This document shows positions 17,501 through 25,775 of a stretch of 52,056 nucleotides of DNA, in pieces. The DNA is from a virus. Numbering within the stretch: position 1 is the first letter of the stretch; every line of letters starts with the position of its first letter. The notes under the pieces are model-generated. The model did no database searches, was not told the origin of the DNA, and saw only the letters and a program-made list of their open reading frames with translations. The translations under genes and the position numbers were made by a program. The DNA lies in the IMG/VR virus record IMGVR_UViG_3300042566_000050, positions 1 through 52,056 of that record; one strand, given 5' to 3'.

Positions 17501-20294
17501 TATAGCGGTCACGAATTTGATCCAGACCTTCTTGGATGGCCATGGCCGCGGCGTAAGGGTTGCCAAATGTACGGCGCCCTTGTGTGCGTGATTCTCTAGA
17601 GGGGTAACCAAAAGGATAGCCAGCTTCGTTAGTAAACTCTCCAGACAGTTCTTGTGCGGGAGTAAGTTGTGGCTCCTTGCTAGTACCCTTGTTATACATG
17701 TCGCGGGTATCGCCAAAGCGTGTAATCAGATCACGCAACTCAATGTTGGCTTCGCGCTCAACAGCAATACGCTCTTGGTCCGTAAGCTTCTGCCCACGCT
17801 CAAACTCAACCTCTTTAACAAGACTGTCAACCACTTTTTGACGGGCGGCATCTAGTTCTTCCTGTTTGGCACGGCCTTTGTTGTAGCGGCTAACAATACG
17901 CACCACATCCGCATACGCTTCTTCACGGGCATCGGCCACAGCTTGGCGCTGGGCAACCTTTTCTGGCATCCGTGTGCCACCAAGCGTAGTCTCCATAGAC
18001 TGCTTGGACTCGTCCAGCATCCGATTAATTTCATCTTCAGGCACGCCTTCAGCTCGCATGCGATCAAGATCAACTTGATCCAACTGGCCTGTTCTGGAAA
18101 TACGGCGGGGTTGCCCTTCAACGCCAAGCTCTGCGGTCAGGCGTTTGATTTCGTCTTGATTACCAGAAGCATAGGCACGGTCCAGCGCTTCCATTTGTTG
18201 TTGGCGCTCACGCTTGGCATCCATGTCAGCCAAGATTTCTTTGAGGCGTGCAATCTCAGGCTTGTTGCGAGAGGCTTGGGCGATCTGCAACTCAGCGGCA
18301 ATACGAGCTCTGGACTTATCCGCGGCGGGCAATGTACCGCGCTGAACACCGCTACGCAAACTGGGGGAGCCAAACAACTCGCCTTGGTCTTGGAACGGCT
18401 GGTTGCGCGGGATGTTCGCCATGTCGGCGACTTCTTTGTCTGTAAAACCTTCGCGGCGCTGTAAGTCAAGCGTATCCAAGTCTTCCAGATAGCTTGTAAC
18501 TCCGGGGGCTCCGGCAGGCGCAACAGGCGGCTTTTCCCCCTGTATTTTTAAATCTTCTGTACGGGCGGCAAATTCTGCCTTAGCTTGCTTGTCTAGTTCT
18601 TTGCCCAACAGTCTGCGCAGAGTGTCTTGCTCATTAGTCTTTAGTCCGGGCAACGGCAGGTTTTGGTCAACAATCAAACGCGCTCTATACGGGTCCTGCA
18701 GAAGATACGCAATGTAGTCGTCCACATGTGCTTGTTTGTTACCCGATGTCTGGCTTTCTGCCAAACGCATACGATCGTTAGCGTATTTAGTAATCTCTTG
18801 CGCAGAAGGCGGCTTCGTTTGCGCTGCGGCCGCTAGTGCTGCTGCCCTCTCTTTGGGCGTTAAAATTTGCTGTTCGTAGTAGCCAATGTTGGCAAGGTCT
18901 GCTGACAGCTCTTCTTGTGTTTTTACAGTGCCTTTCTTTTTTGATTCAGCAACTGTATCGGTCTGCTCCATCATGTAGTCGTATGGAGACATGCCGGCAA
19001 TACGGGCCTTCTCTGCGTCTTTGATAGCTTGTTCTGCAAGCTGTTCACGCATACCCTTGGTGCGGCGGTACTCAGGTGTCAGCTCTTTAAGCTGCTCACG
19101 CAGACTATTGACTTCTGCTTGATTTTCTTTATAGATAGCCCACTCTTCCGGTGTGCCAGTATCTTTGTTAGGTTTCTTAAGCTCACCGCGCTTTTGTTGG
19201 TACTGTGCCAACAATGCCTCGTATCTCTGGCCAAGCTCTGCGGCGTACTCAGGCGTTTGTTTCTGCGCTTCCAGCTTGTCGGCTTCTTCTTGGGCTTTCT
19301 TGGCTTCTTCTTCACGTTGTACGCGAGCTTCTTCTTGCTTGCGCACCATGACTTCACCACGCGCACCAGCACGCTCAGACAAACGACCAGCCGCACCTAT
19401 CGGGGCAAGCAGACCAACTTGGTAAGCAGTCTCTCCGTACTCTTTAAGCGCATCAGCATCAGTCAGGGACAAGCCTGCTTGCGCACGCTCAAGCATCTGC
19501 TGGGTAATCTCTGTTGGGATTTCAGCCAAAGCGCCAGTAGCCGTACCTTTAGCCAAAGTGGCCAGCAGTTTTTCATCTGCCAGTTTTGTAACTTCTGCGG
19601 CAGATTTACCAAGCAGAGCTTTTTCAGGAATGCCTGTGAGCTTACTAACAAGGCGGCCGCCCAAGGGGATCAATGTACCTGCAACGTCCAAGGCAGCTTG
19701 AGGAAGGGCTGCGGCTCCGGCAGCTCCGGTGTCAATTTTTAGTGCTTCGCCACGGGCTTTTTGCTCTGCGGCTTGACGCTCAACGTTACCGCCAAACTGC
19801 TGGAATAAAGAAGGAACTGCCGCGCCTGCAAGACCGCCAACAACCGTACCAACAGGACCAGCTAACGAACCAAGTGCCGCGCCAGCACGAGCAGTACCGA
19901 ATGTGGCCGCAAGGTTAGGCGCTTGTTCCGCAAGTGCCGCAGGGATTTGACTAATGGCTTCGCCAGCGGCTGGCAACAGGCCACGTTCTTCATACGCTTT
20001 CTTAACCTTGTCAAGGCTGACTTGGTCAGCGTATTTTTGGGAAATCTTTTCACCGCGCTCAAGTCCTGCCTGCGCGGCTTCTTCGGCGGAGCCAGTAAGC
20101 GCACCCAACGCGGTACGGCCAGAAGAAATTAAAGACTCAAGGCCTTTGCTTGCCGCGGCCCCAAGGCCTTCTTTTGGTTTGAGCTGTTTATAGTTTGCTT
20201 GAACAAATGCAACAACTTCATCAGGAGATGCGCCGGGAGGGCCCTCTACACTATAAATACGACCATCGGGTCCTTCTACTTTGTATATGGGCAT
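11538..20294 (-). CDS. giant polyvalent (ejected) protein with HExxH peptidase and LPD38-like region
   Basis: A 2918-residue protein, last gene of the late block. It opens with MPIYKVEGPDGRIYSVEGP, an N-terminal module I know from many phage giant proteins. Then come an Ala/Gly-rich, membrane-like stretch (about 125-215), long charged coiled coils (about 1100-1850), and a zinc-peptidase site LHEGVH (H1942, E1943, H1946) with NEFAAEA near 1994-2000 as a likely third ligand. The C-terminal segment of about 2500-2800 (GASPSIHMANSLIPFFNAQ, then LPIPFEIGYIFKALPEAL) resembles the LPD38 domain of polyvalent proteins. Such proteins are packaged and injected with DNA. Its place beside the transglycosylase matches T7 gp14-16. 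No polymerase motifs of an N4-type virion RNA polymerase were seen. AGGA lies about ten bases before ATG. Confidence 0.85.
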   Translation of the reverse strand: MPIYKVEGPDGRIYSVEGPPGASPDEVVAFVQANYKQLKPKEGLGAAASKGLESLISSGRTALGALTGSAEEAAQAGLERGEKISQKYADQVSLDKVKKAYEERGLLPAAGEAISQIPAALAEQAPNLAATFGTARAGAALGSLAGPVGTVVGGLAGAAVPSLFQQFGGNVERQAAEQKARGEALKIDTGAAGAAALPQAALDVAGTLIPLGGRLVSKLTGIPEKALLGKSAAEVTKLADEKLLATLAKGTATGALAEIPTEITQQMLERAQAGLSLTDADALKEYGETAYQVGLLAPIGAAGRLSERAGARGEVMVRKQEEARVQREEEAKKAQEEADKLEAQKQTPEYAAELGQRYEALLAQYQQKRGELKKPNKDTGTPEEWAIYKENQAEVNSLREQLKELTPEYRRTKGMREQLAEQAIKDAEKARIAGMSPYDYMMEQTDTVAESKKKGTVKTQEELSADLANIGYYEQQILTPKERAAALAAAAQTKPPSAQEITKYANDRMRLAESQTSGNKQAHVDDYIAYLLQDPYRARLIVDQNLPLPGLKTNEQDTLRRLLGKELDKQAKAEFAARTEDLKIQGEKPPVAPAGAPGVTSYLEDLDTLDLQRREGFTDKEVADMANIPRNQPFQDQGELFGSPSLRSGVQRGTLPAADKSRARIAAELQIAQASRNKPEIARLKEILADMDAKRERQQQMEALDRAYASGNQDEIKRLTAELGVEGQPRRISRTGQLDQVDLDRMRAEGVPEDEINRMLDESKQSMETTLGGTRMPEKVAQRQAVADAREEAYADVVRIVSRYNKGRAKQEELDAARQKVVDSLVKEVEFERGQKLTDQERIAVEREANIELRDLITRFGDTRDMYNKGTSKEPQLTPAQELSGEFTNEAGYPFGYPSRESRTQGRRTFGNPYAAAMAIQEGLDQIRDRYISPEGPGVTRTYAPETTSPEALLKQLDGTLANDKTSPEVRKLAARIGDNWREVQANAAVGEETALPPSRRGTLPTTLADDISQWLYSVSIGQESKEFRDRVEERLDAIERAKLSETDVQTRETAWGTAAKPVTAIQEDLFSDKEYSGYKFANYAEFDKFLGSDALQQMRSAIGLGRPTLTRLLDRVRVFSNKAAALRKQSDAMVEKYDKIRADKEAQLEQLKQMNAGDLAQQKRELETAQQMLKEAQENQRQLVNRLDSELFGLQAQYIQAATALEFSIKTSEDISKAIAANVNNFTGKEEAALQEVLEAKEKLATAIKQTYMTVHKGEGERLAQQVKEVKEGVTFDEAFRGIKETKKVLAAQQAVIDATTKWRRLYALNQSQSRIVKFLDQDLNLQMQLQAEIAKFDGLSQNMLDAGLALTLAKNTQDRNVQNRTALKKARQEISTAQNLVEESEKRIAEQQADIDKLRSELGVTDYKINHRFSEDSTTGITIRAATDLEKDLVRALGPVADAARNIEKMAQNAINKFMLGRREGFPVTPETQLDRENRDAEVKRIENERNNRLASLEGERISFDKRRKLAEKLNATPEAYADLDATIDQANTELEQLVKDERLINEHLAKAKEDKKWAIANKVELEIYSRNIADYEAMLGDVVSMRGQLEKEKKDAEDAKERLGDAEQTISRIFSNEVEYDLAGNPIQSVAAAVMESAQKRLAKVEENIKNRTTSSQESGISPELRTSRIKELNKAKREKQQLLDKLSAQTGITRKNIQLGTETESVLPGTRLDARKIGPVVKKTVTAGNVRTGDVTTTEERKLSTQNKVTQSGQTRPITSKQAQRQANKDTELQRITDRLNYLEDLDRRNDAALETATAAGDTARVNKLTGNQARIAAEIEAKRDELASLGNITKIQPSTKKLLQLAATSSQGPALKDEVDTEKSAAAIMQNISTSTNDEINRAIAERLKMLLGNTEVRLVDDLRGDNGEAVYGTAASNGSFIELDKTYGLNEQTALHEGVHAGVERVLNLPEDQLTPEQLAAKKELVAIYNALKADKSMPYPELVTSLNEFAAEALTSPKLRTYMQSKPWTLKYMWDAFKSVILRLLGVKTPTNMSEAAIAAVDRLMTKVPRPTEADMTLDQPRLNRARDSEFDDIVDISNKMVARQKTWSESIKVNATGLAFETQLVDRFAGFERLSKVMDKLKGIQMMYYLRMYDQRMNFVAQSAANGALQIVEKVRADGQKEYLIESRPGASLRGVSEILKGASDVMGGADNASRAFTSYMAALRAKRVGLDKLNFSGTITQAELDRVLATVEGNKTIKDVFERARQEYNEYNRGLVNFAVSAGAIRKADAEALLKSNDYIPFYRERNGVVELMIGGENPIRIGNIKEQPYLQELVGGDAPIMDFMVSSVQNTNMMVDMALRNLATKNAVFELKNMDMAKITDKAISGPDVIKFKVDGEDRFAQVDTDRAGVPADILVKGMEGIPTQMPFALRVLAAPASFLRKAVTATPVYAARQLFRDSLAAPLLSGADFFPVTGALRQIGSATKGTLESRGITGGQVFTGGAADITDIMRRIASGKSGWSDFVSKAESISMEADALSRRAQYNSYIKQGLSEMEATYMALESMNFTKRGASPSIHMANSLIPFFNAQIQGLNVLYKSMTGKMPFNERLKVQEKLLTRGLMIAAGTLAYAAMMQDDEAYQNATPEQKYGNWFVRIPGVEEAVRLPIPFEIGYIFKALPEALYNTMVNERGGEQAVQAFRQILLNTIPGGSSFGIPQAMRPAIEAGLGKSFYTGRDIMSPHEQKLLPEAQFRENTSQIAKSIGATAGVSPIILEQLVQGYTGSLGLAFLQAISMPFGKSDSPEKAFKRLSEMPVVGTVFQPNDAGGIINMAYDRMNEFSKVKSTVDDLIERGEKAKALELINTKANEYAAGEIAHDFTSTMGELTQYERAIRASNLTPEQKRERLDEIRKIKIRYADTMRGAVDRTVPQ

Positions 20295-20322
20295 TGCAGC
20301 GCATCCTAATTGTTACGGGGTA

Positions 20323-22308
20323 TCAACTAACCCCTAAAAACTTAAAGCCTCCGCCACCCGCAGGTGCGGCCTGTTTAGCCATTATAGGTTTAACTCCAGC
20401 ACTTGCATAGATTTGTTCACGAATTCTTTGTTCTTCGCGCATGCGGGCCGTTGGGTCTTGCATGGCCAATATCTTGTTGTTCTTGTCCCAGTTGGCCATG
20501 TAGTCGTTGACTTCTTTTTCAGCTTCAAAAGATATGTTCTTTTCTTTGGCACCGCGCTCAAGTGCGTCTGCGTACGCAGACTGATACCTAGTTTGAGCTT
20601 CTCTGTAGGCTTTTTCTGTTGCTGATTTTTCGCGTTCTTTCTTGTCAGCCAATGCACCAAGTCCAGACTCGCCAGCCGCAACCAAGAAGTTTGGATTCTT
20701 ATTGGCCATCAACCGCAAGCCAAGGGACAAGTAGTCCTCGTCTGAAAGACTGAAACCTTTCTTCTCTGGCACAACTGCTTTAGCAGTTTCAACAACTTTG
20801 TCTTTGACAGGTTCTGACATACCGCCAAACTCGTCAGGGCTAACGGGCTCCATTTTGTTGGGGTTATAGCCAAGGCCAGAAGCCGCAGAAGCCGCGCTAG
20901 CAGAAGCTGCGTCAGAGGGAAAAGCTTCATTGGAAAGGGCGCTTACACGTCCAGCAGCCTGAGCTTTTTGACCAGTTTGAGCTAAGCGTTGTGCTGTTGC
21001 AACATCCACAGCTTCCCGCGCTTGAGATGCCTGTGCAATCTGTGCGGCTTTACTTGGGGCTTCTGCGGCACGGCGTGCTTCAATCATTTTGCGCAGATAC
21101 TCTTGCTCTTCCAATGTAGCGCCAGCAGCCTGTGCGTCTTTGGTAACTTGCTGAGCCGCTTCAAGCGCCTTGATACCACTCTGTTCATTTTTTGCAGCCG
21201 CAAGTTCCGCCGCAGACATGCGTCCTTTAGGCCCTTGCAAAAGACCAATTTTGTCGCCAAGCTTTTCGCCCAACGCAACAATGCCAGAAGACCCAGATTT
21301 AACTGAGCCGACAACAGGTGCCAATGGTGTAGGGGCGTTTAACGTAGTACCAATTTGGCGCTGGGCTTCAAGAGGAATGCCCAACTTGTCAGCCATCCGA
21401 CCAAAGAACGAGTTGGTTTGATCGTAGTTAGAAACAGGCGCAGGTGTTCTTTGACCGGGAATTTGAGAAGCCGCGCTAGTGTCGGCAGGGGCTGCGGCTT
21501 GCTGTTTTTGCGGTGTACCCGCTTGAGCAGAACCAATAGGCAACATAGCAGTCATGCGCTGGGCAATGCTCTTACCGTACTCAACAGTGTCTGGTGCGTT
21601 GGGGTTCTTCGGATCACTTACCGCCACGCCTTTGGCCGCTTTTTGCATACCGCCGGGACCGCCGTAGTAGTAAGCGCCAGCCAACACAGGGTCACCGCCA
21701 GCCGCTTCGTAGCCTTTTTTACCGTAGCGAATACCAGCACGCATGTTGTCCAGCGGCTTGTTGATGTCCATGTCTTTATCCGCCACTTGCTTAAACGTGC
21801 CGGGAAGAATTTGCATAGCGCCATGGGCGTCTCGGTTAGACGTTTTTGCAGTAGTTTTACCGCTGGATTCTTGGGCGTGAAGCGCCTTCAAGAACGCACG
21901 TTCTTTTGGATCGGTGATGCCTTCCATGTCCAAAGCTTTTTCAAACAACTCTGCGCCTGACATCTTGGTAGGGCCGCCCTTAGACATGCGAACCACAGGC
22001 TCGTTGCGTTGAGCAAAGTTAAAGTCATTGTCGTCGTAGCCAGCGATACCGCCATCAGCCATACCGTCAATATTGGGCGCTGGTAGTTGTGCAATACCCA
22101 TCTGATCTACCGCCGCATCGGCTACTTTGGGCATCTGAGCCATTTGGGATTGTGCGGCTTGACGCGTGCGTTTACGGCGGCCATCTTCAGAGATGATTAG
22201 TGGCAACACATACGGGTCGGCCTTGTGCATCATGGCCATTTGTTTCAAGGCCGCGTCAGGCAGTTTTTCTAAACGCGAAAGAATGTTTTCTGAGTTTGGG
22301 AGTGCCAT
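20323..22308 (-). CDS. virion lytic transglycosylase (SLT domain)
   Basis: A 661-residue protein with an SLT/lysozyme-fold domain at about residues 118-220: ALHAQESSGK with catalytic E147, DAHGAMQILPGTF (161-172), DNMRAGIRYGKKGY and DPVLAGAYYYGGPGG. It should cut peptidoglycan during DNA entry. Around it lie a short N-terminal part with GMADGGIAGY and a long A/Q/K-rich coiled C-terminal half that may be the scaffold within the virion. It sits between the Q/A-rich protein and the giant protein, a T7-like order of ejection proteins. It is distinct from the M15 peptidase of the lysis cassette. Confidence 0.88.
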   Translation of the reverse strand: MALPNSENILSRLEKLPDAALKQMAMMHKADPYVLPLIISEDGRRKRTRQAAQSQMAQMPKVADAAVDQMGIAQLPAPNIDGMADGGIAGYDDNDFNFAQRNEPVVRMSKGGPTKMSGAELFEKALDMEGITDPKERAFLKALHAQESSGKTTAKTSNRDAHGAMQILPGTFKQVADKDMDINKPLDNMRAGIRYGKKGYEAAGGDPVLAGAYYYGGPGGMQKAAKGVAVSDPKNPNAPDTVEYGKSIAQRMTAMLPIGSAQAGTPQKQQAAAPADTSAASQIPGQRTPAPVSNYDQTNSFFGRMADKLGIPLEAQRQIGTTLNAPTPLAPVVGSVKSGSSGIVALGEKLGDKIGLLQGPKGRMSAAELAAAKNEQSGIKALEAAQQVTKDAQAAGATLEEQEYLRKMIEARRAAEAPSKAAQIAQASQAREAVDVATAQRLAQTGQKAQAAGRVSALSNEAFPSDAASASAASAASGLGYNPNKMEPVSPDEFGGMSEPVKDKVVETAKAVVPEKKGFSLSDEDYLSLGLRLMANKNPNFLVAAGESGLGALADKKEREKSATEKAYREAQTRYQSAYADALERGAKEKNISFEAEKEVNDYMANWDKNNKILAMQDPTARMREEQRIREQIYASAGVKPIMAKQAAPAGGGGFKFLGVS

Positions 22309-22313
22309 GTTCT

Positions 22314-23354
22314 TCAGCCCATGTTATAGATTGCAAGATCAGCCAAGCCTGCGGGTTTATCCCTATATGCGACATCCTCAACAGCGCCGCCCTTCTTGAA
22401 CACGCCCAAGCCTTTAGCGGCAAGGCCAACACCTGCTATTTGCGAAATCGGACTTGCAGGAGGTGCGTATATAGTGCTACCCATCTGAGACAAAGGTGCA
22501 CCGCGAAGAATGTCAGACATGAAGCCCATCTGTTTGTAAGGCTGGTTCTGAGCATTGAGCCACTCTTGGTACTGATTGCCAAGAATAGTATTCATCTGTT
22601 GCTGTTGCTGGCCACCGTACTGGTTTTGCAACTTGTTAATATCCATACCTTGAGTGAACTGGTTCTGACCAATTGTGTTCAAAGTATTAGCGCCTGTAAG
22701 AGCTGTTTGCAAACCTTGCAGGCCAAGACCCGCGCCATACTGGCGTGACTGCTCGTTTAACTGAGCCGCTTGCTGGCGTTGCTGTTGCTCTGTATTGAAT
22801 TGGTTCAGTGCTTGGCCGTAAGCGTTCTGCATGCCAGTAGCAAAGATGTCGCCCTTTTGACGAGCCAAATTACCAGCGGCCTGACCCCGCATAAGATAGT
22901 CACCACTACCGCCAAACGCACCAGCACGAGCCGCTTGAGCTTGCTGAGCCTGTCCTGCAATAGCCGCTTGACGAGCCGCATCGTTTTGCTGGCGCTGAAT
23001 GACTTGCTGAACATAGGGCGACATGTACTGAGACAGCGCATCACCGCCAGTCACGCTACCTGCTTGGTAGTTGCTAGGGCCATACTGTGTGTTGAGTGCC
23101 TGTTGACCCGCCAACCCTGCCAAACCTGAAGCGCCAGCCAATTGGTATGCAGGCTGCATTTGCTGAGCGCCTTCAAAGGACTGCTTTTGAAGTGGAGAGA
23201 ACTGCGCAACACGCTCTTTTGTATAAGCCTCGTAAGGGATGTTGGGGTCAGCAAAAGCTTCTGCTTTTCCCAGCAATCTTTCTGCGTAAGGGGCAAGTTG
23301 AGGCGCAAAACCTACTTGGTTTTCCGTTGTTTGTTGTAAGACTTGGCTGGCCAT
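22314..23354 (-). CDS. Q/A-rich internal virion protein
   Basis: A 346-residue protein rich in Gln, Ala and Gly, mostly helical. Notable stretches are QQVIQRQQNDAARQAAIAGQ, then QAAQLNEQSRQYGAGLGLQG, and a C-terminal FMSDILRGAPLSQMGS. This composition and position between the proline-rich protein and the transglycosylase match internal (ejection) proteins of podoviruses, comparable to T7 gp14/gp15 in place though not in visible sequence. It has no signal peptide, but the Gly/Ala helices could form a pore in the cell envelope. Function by inference from context. Confidence 0.65.
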   Translation of the reverse strand: MASQVLQQTTENQVGFAPQLAPYAERLLGKAEAFADPNIPYEAYTKERVAQFSPLQKQSFEGAQQMQPAYQLAGASGLAGLAGQQALNTQYGPSNYQAGSVTGGDALSQYMSPYVQQVIQRQQNDAARQAAIAGQAQQAQAARAGAFGGSGDYLMRGQAAGNLARQKGDIFATGMQNAYGQALNQFNTEQQQRQQAAQLNEQSRQYGAGLGLQGLQTALTGANTLNTIGQNQFTQGMDINKLQNQYGGQQQQQMNTILGNQYQEWLNAQNQPYKQMGFMSDILRGAPLSQMGSTIYAPPASPISQIAGVGLAAKGLGVFKKGGAVEDVAYRDKPAGLADLAIYNMG

Positions 23355-23365
23355 TTACTGACTCC

Positions 23366-25741
23366 TTATGCGGGAAGATGTTTCTCAGAACGTGAGTTGG
23401 CGGCTACTTTGCCCTTACCAACAGTCTTGCCCCGAGCTTTTTGAATGCGGTCCATCATGGCGTACAACTTACGTGCGCCAGCTTCTGTAGAGCCGTTACC
23501 CAGCTCAGACACAATACGTGCGGGCACTACGAACTCACCATCAGCAAGACGTGCGGGGTGTTTCTTACGGCCAATCGTAGCAGGGATGCTGTCAGACACG
23601 CCGTCTCCGGGACCTTTGAGCAAACGGCCACCATCAGAGTAACCGCCCAGTGCACCAAGACCGCCAAGGGCGTAGCGGGGCATCATGCCGCCGTTGGCGT
23701 AGCCCATCAAACCACCGTTGGCATTACCGGCGTAATCGTAGCGGTCTTCGTCAATATTATCGTCACTCTCAGCTTCTATAAATCTGTCGCTACCACCACC
23801 AATGGTACCGGCACCACCATCGTCATTGCCAATGTATGTTGGTTCGCCGGGGTATGAGCCAAACGCGTCTGGCAGGCCTTGTTGTTGCACACTGTCTGTT
23901 TCGCCAGTGTACGTGTTGTTACCGCTGTTTAGCGAGTTGTCACCCGCCATAGAGCCGTCGTAGTATCCCGAGTTGTCAACGTTTTCCCAAGGCTGAACTT
24001 CATATTCTGTGTTGTCATAGGGCTGATCGTATGGATCGCCTTGAGGAGGTGTATAGGGCTGATCGTATGGATCGCCTTGATATGGTACAGGCTCTGGCAC
24101 ACCCGTGTTCCCATAACCGGGCTCGAAGAAGTTTGGATCAACTGGCTCTGGGTCAGGAATATAGGGCGGGTTATACACCGGGTCAGGGTTGTAAGGGTCC
24201 GACGGCTCAGGGTAACGAATAGGGTCAGGCACGTCTGGGTCAGGCTCAAATGGTGGCGGCTCTGGCTCTGGCTCTGGGTAACGAATAGGGTCAGGCACGT
24301 CTGGGTCAGGCTCAAATGGTGGCGGCTCAACTGGCTCAGGCTCGTAAGGTGGCGGCTCCCAAGGCAGTACAGGCTCAGGCTCTGGCTCTGGCTCAGGGTA
24401 GGGGTATGGATCAGGCGGCATAGGCTCAGGATCAGGCTCTGGCTCTGGGTAACGAATAGGGTCAGGATCTGTTGGGTCAGGCTCAAATGGCGGTGGCTCA
24501 ATAGGATCTGGATCAATGTACGTAGGGGGAGTATAGACTCGAGGGGGTGGCGTAGTTGGCGCAGAAGTTGGTTCTGTAACGCCAGTAGTTGGAGTAGTGG
24601 AAGTAGTAGTACCCGTAGTAGGTGTAGGTGTAGGTGTTGGGGCAGGGGGTTGAACTGTTGCCACAGGAGCAACTGCTGAACTAGCTGTATTACCCATCAA
24701 ATAGTCGTACGCATCCTTAGACTGGCCAGACAGGGTGTTAAATCTGGCATACGGATCGTTTGTATTTTGAGCTGGGGCCTGTGCTTGGGCTTGTGCTTGT
24801 GACTGCGCTTGTTGTGCCTGCGCGTATAAAGCGGGGTCTGCTCTTTGTTCTACTTGTTTTAAAAGACTGCGTAAAATGCCGCCGCCGGCGAGCGCCACAA
24901 TACCGCCGCTGGCCATGCCGGGTGGGAGCTGCTGTCCTAGACCTGCTGGGGGTGCGGATGGTGCGGGGGGTGCGGTCTCCCCTTTACGGATAAAGTCAGG
25001 GAACTGACGAGCGCCCCACTCACTGGCCAACACGGGGTCCATTGCTTTGACTGTGCGGGTATTAGCGTCGTATTGGTATGGTCGAATGTATCCCTTATAC
25101 TGGGATGTAGGCATTTTGGTCGTTGTGGGGACCATGGCGTCAGCAATAAACGGAGACGCGGCGGCAAGGCCTGCCTTCCAATTGTCTTTGGCAAATTGTC
25201 CAAACGCAGAAGGGGTGTCCGTAACGGCTTTAAATCCAGCTCCAATTTTGTCTAGGTTTGATGTAGCCGCAGCGTTGGCGGCGGGGGCAGTGGCGGCATT
25301 TTGAAAACCTAAAGCCTGTGCTTGAGCATCTGTCAAAGAGGTTGCTAAATTAGCACTTTGTGCCCCCACAGCATTTGCTCCAGCCCCCATAAATGCTTGG
25401 CCTAGACCTGCACCACCATAAGCACCAAGACCTGCCATCAAGCCTTTAGACAAACTTCCAGTAGCCAAAGCCGTGACGCCGCCGACTGCTAGTCCAGCGC
25501 CTGCGGCACTCATCAAACCAAAACCAGCGGGGCCTAATGCAAAGCCTGCAATCATGGGCAAAAGCTTCTTCAAGAAGCCAGCTTCAGGCAAACCTGTGTC
25601 GGGGTTGATGGTTAGTGAACCGCCATTTTTCATGGCCAATGCCTGCAGACTCGCCACTTCTTCGGGAGTCATGTGAACAAGCATGGAGTCAGAGCCACGC
25701 CCTTTGGTGGCCATGTGGTTGGCTAATACGTGAAGGCTCAT
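23366..25741 (-). CDS. P/E/D-repeat virion protein
   Basis: A 791-residue protein in three parts. The first (about 55-180) is Gly/Ala-rich and hydrophobic (FALGPAGFGLMSAAGAGLAV), possibly membrane-inserting. The middle (about 380-600) is a Pro/Glu/Asp/Tyr-rich repeat including three copies of PPPFEPDP...DPIRYPEP, likely a stiff extended arm. The end (about 700-791) has Gly-rich MGYANGGMMPRYALGG and ADGEFVVPARIVSELGNGS. I recognise this C-terminal piece from other phages' ejection-region proteins. A GAGAGG ribosome site precedes the ATG. It is probably a virion protein delivered with the giant protein. ATG codons at about residues 10 and 20 are possible later starts. Confidence 0.65.
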   Translation of the reverse strand: MSLHVLANHMATKGRGSDSMLVHMTPEEVASLQALAMKNGGSLTINPDTGLPEAGFLKKLLPMIAGFALGPAGFGLMSAAGAGLAVGGVTALATGSLSKGLMAGLGAYGGAGLGQAFMGAGANAVGAQSANLATSLTDAQAQALGFQNAATAPAANAAATSNLDKIGAGFKAVTDTPSAFGQFAKDNWKAGLAAASPFIADAMVPTTTKMPTSQYKGYIRPYQYDANTRTVKAMDPVLASEWGARQFPDFIRKGETAPPAPSAPPAGLGQQLPPGMASGGIVALAGGGILRSLLKQVEQRADPALYAQAQQAQSQAQAQAQAPAQNTNDPYARFNTLSGQSKDAYDYLMGNTASSAVAPVATVQPPAPTPTPTPTTGTTTSTTPTTGVTEPTSAPTTPPPRVYTPPTYIDPDPIEPPPFEPDPTDPDPIRYPEPEPDPEPMPPDPYPYPEPEPEPEPVLPWEPPPYEPEPVEPPPFEPDPDVPDPIRYPEPEPEPPPFEPDPDVPDPIRYPEPSDPYNPDPVYNPPYIPDPEPVDPNFFEPGYGNTGVPEPVPYQGDPYDQPYTPPQGDPYDQPYDNTEYEVQPWENVDNSGYYDGSMAGDNSLNSGNNTYTGETDSVQQQGLPDAFGSYPGEPTYIGNDDGGAGTIGGGSDRFIEAESDDNIDEDRYDYAGNANGGLMGYANGGMMPRYALGGLGALGGYSDGGRLLKGPGDGVSDSIPATIGRKKHPARLADGEFVVPARIVSELGNGSTEAGARKLYAMMDRIQKARGKTVGKGKVAANSRSEKHLPA
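24210..24499. repeat. coding direct repeats, 53 bp, in the P/E/D protein
   Basis: A 53-base block starting GGGTAACGAATAGGGTCAGG occurs exactly at 24210-24262 and 24276-24328 (66-base period, 22 codons), with a diverged third copy at 24447-24499. The repeats keep the reading frame. They could change copy number by slippage or recombination and so vary the length of the protein's proline-rich arm. Confidence 0.85.
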
Positions 25742-25775
25742 GTTTGCCTCTCAAAATGGGGGTTAATCAAGTTTA

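Noticed and set aside
11538-20294. N4-type virion RNA polymerase
   Set aside because: Size and place would fit, but no RNA polymerase motifs (T/DxxGR, catalytic Asp and Lys/Tyr blocks) were seen, while peptidase and LPD38-like features were.
20316-20332. Short GGGGT/ACCCC stem between the transglycosylase and giant-protein genes
   Set aside because: Only five pairs, no U-run on the coding strand, and it overlaps the transglycosylase stop. Not enough for a terminator.
24210-24499. CRISPR-like array
   Set aside because: The repeats are in frame, encode the proline-rich arm and lack unrelated spacers of even length.
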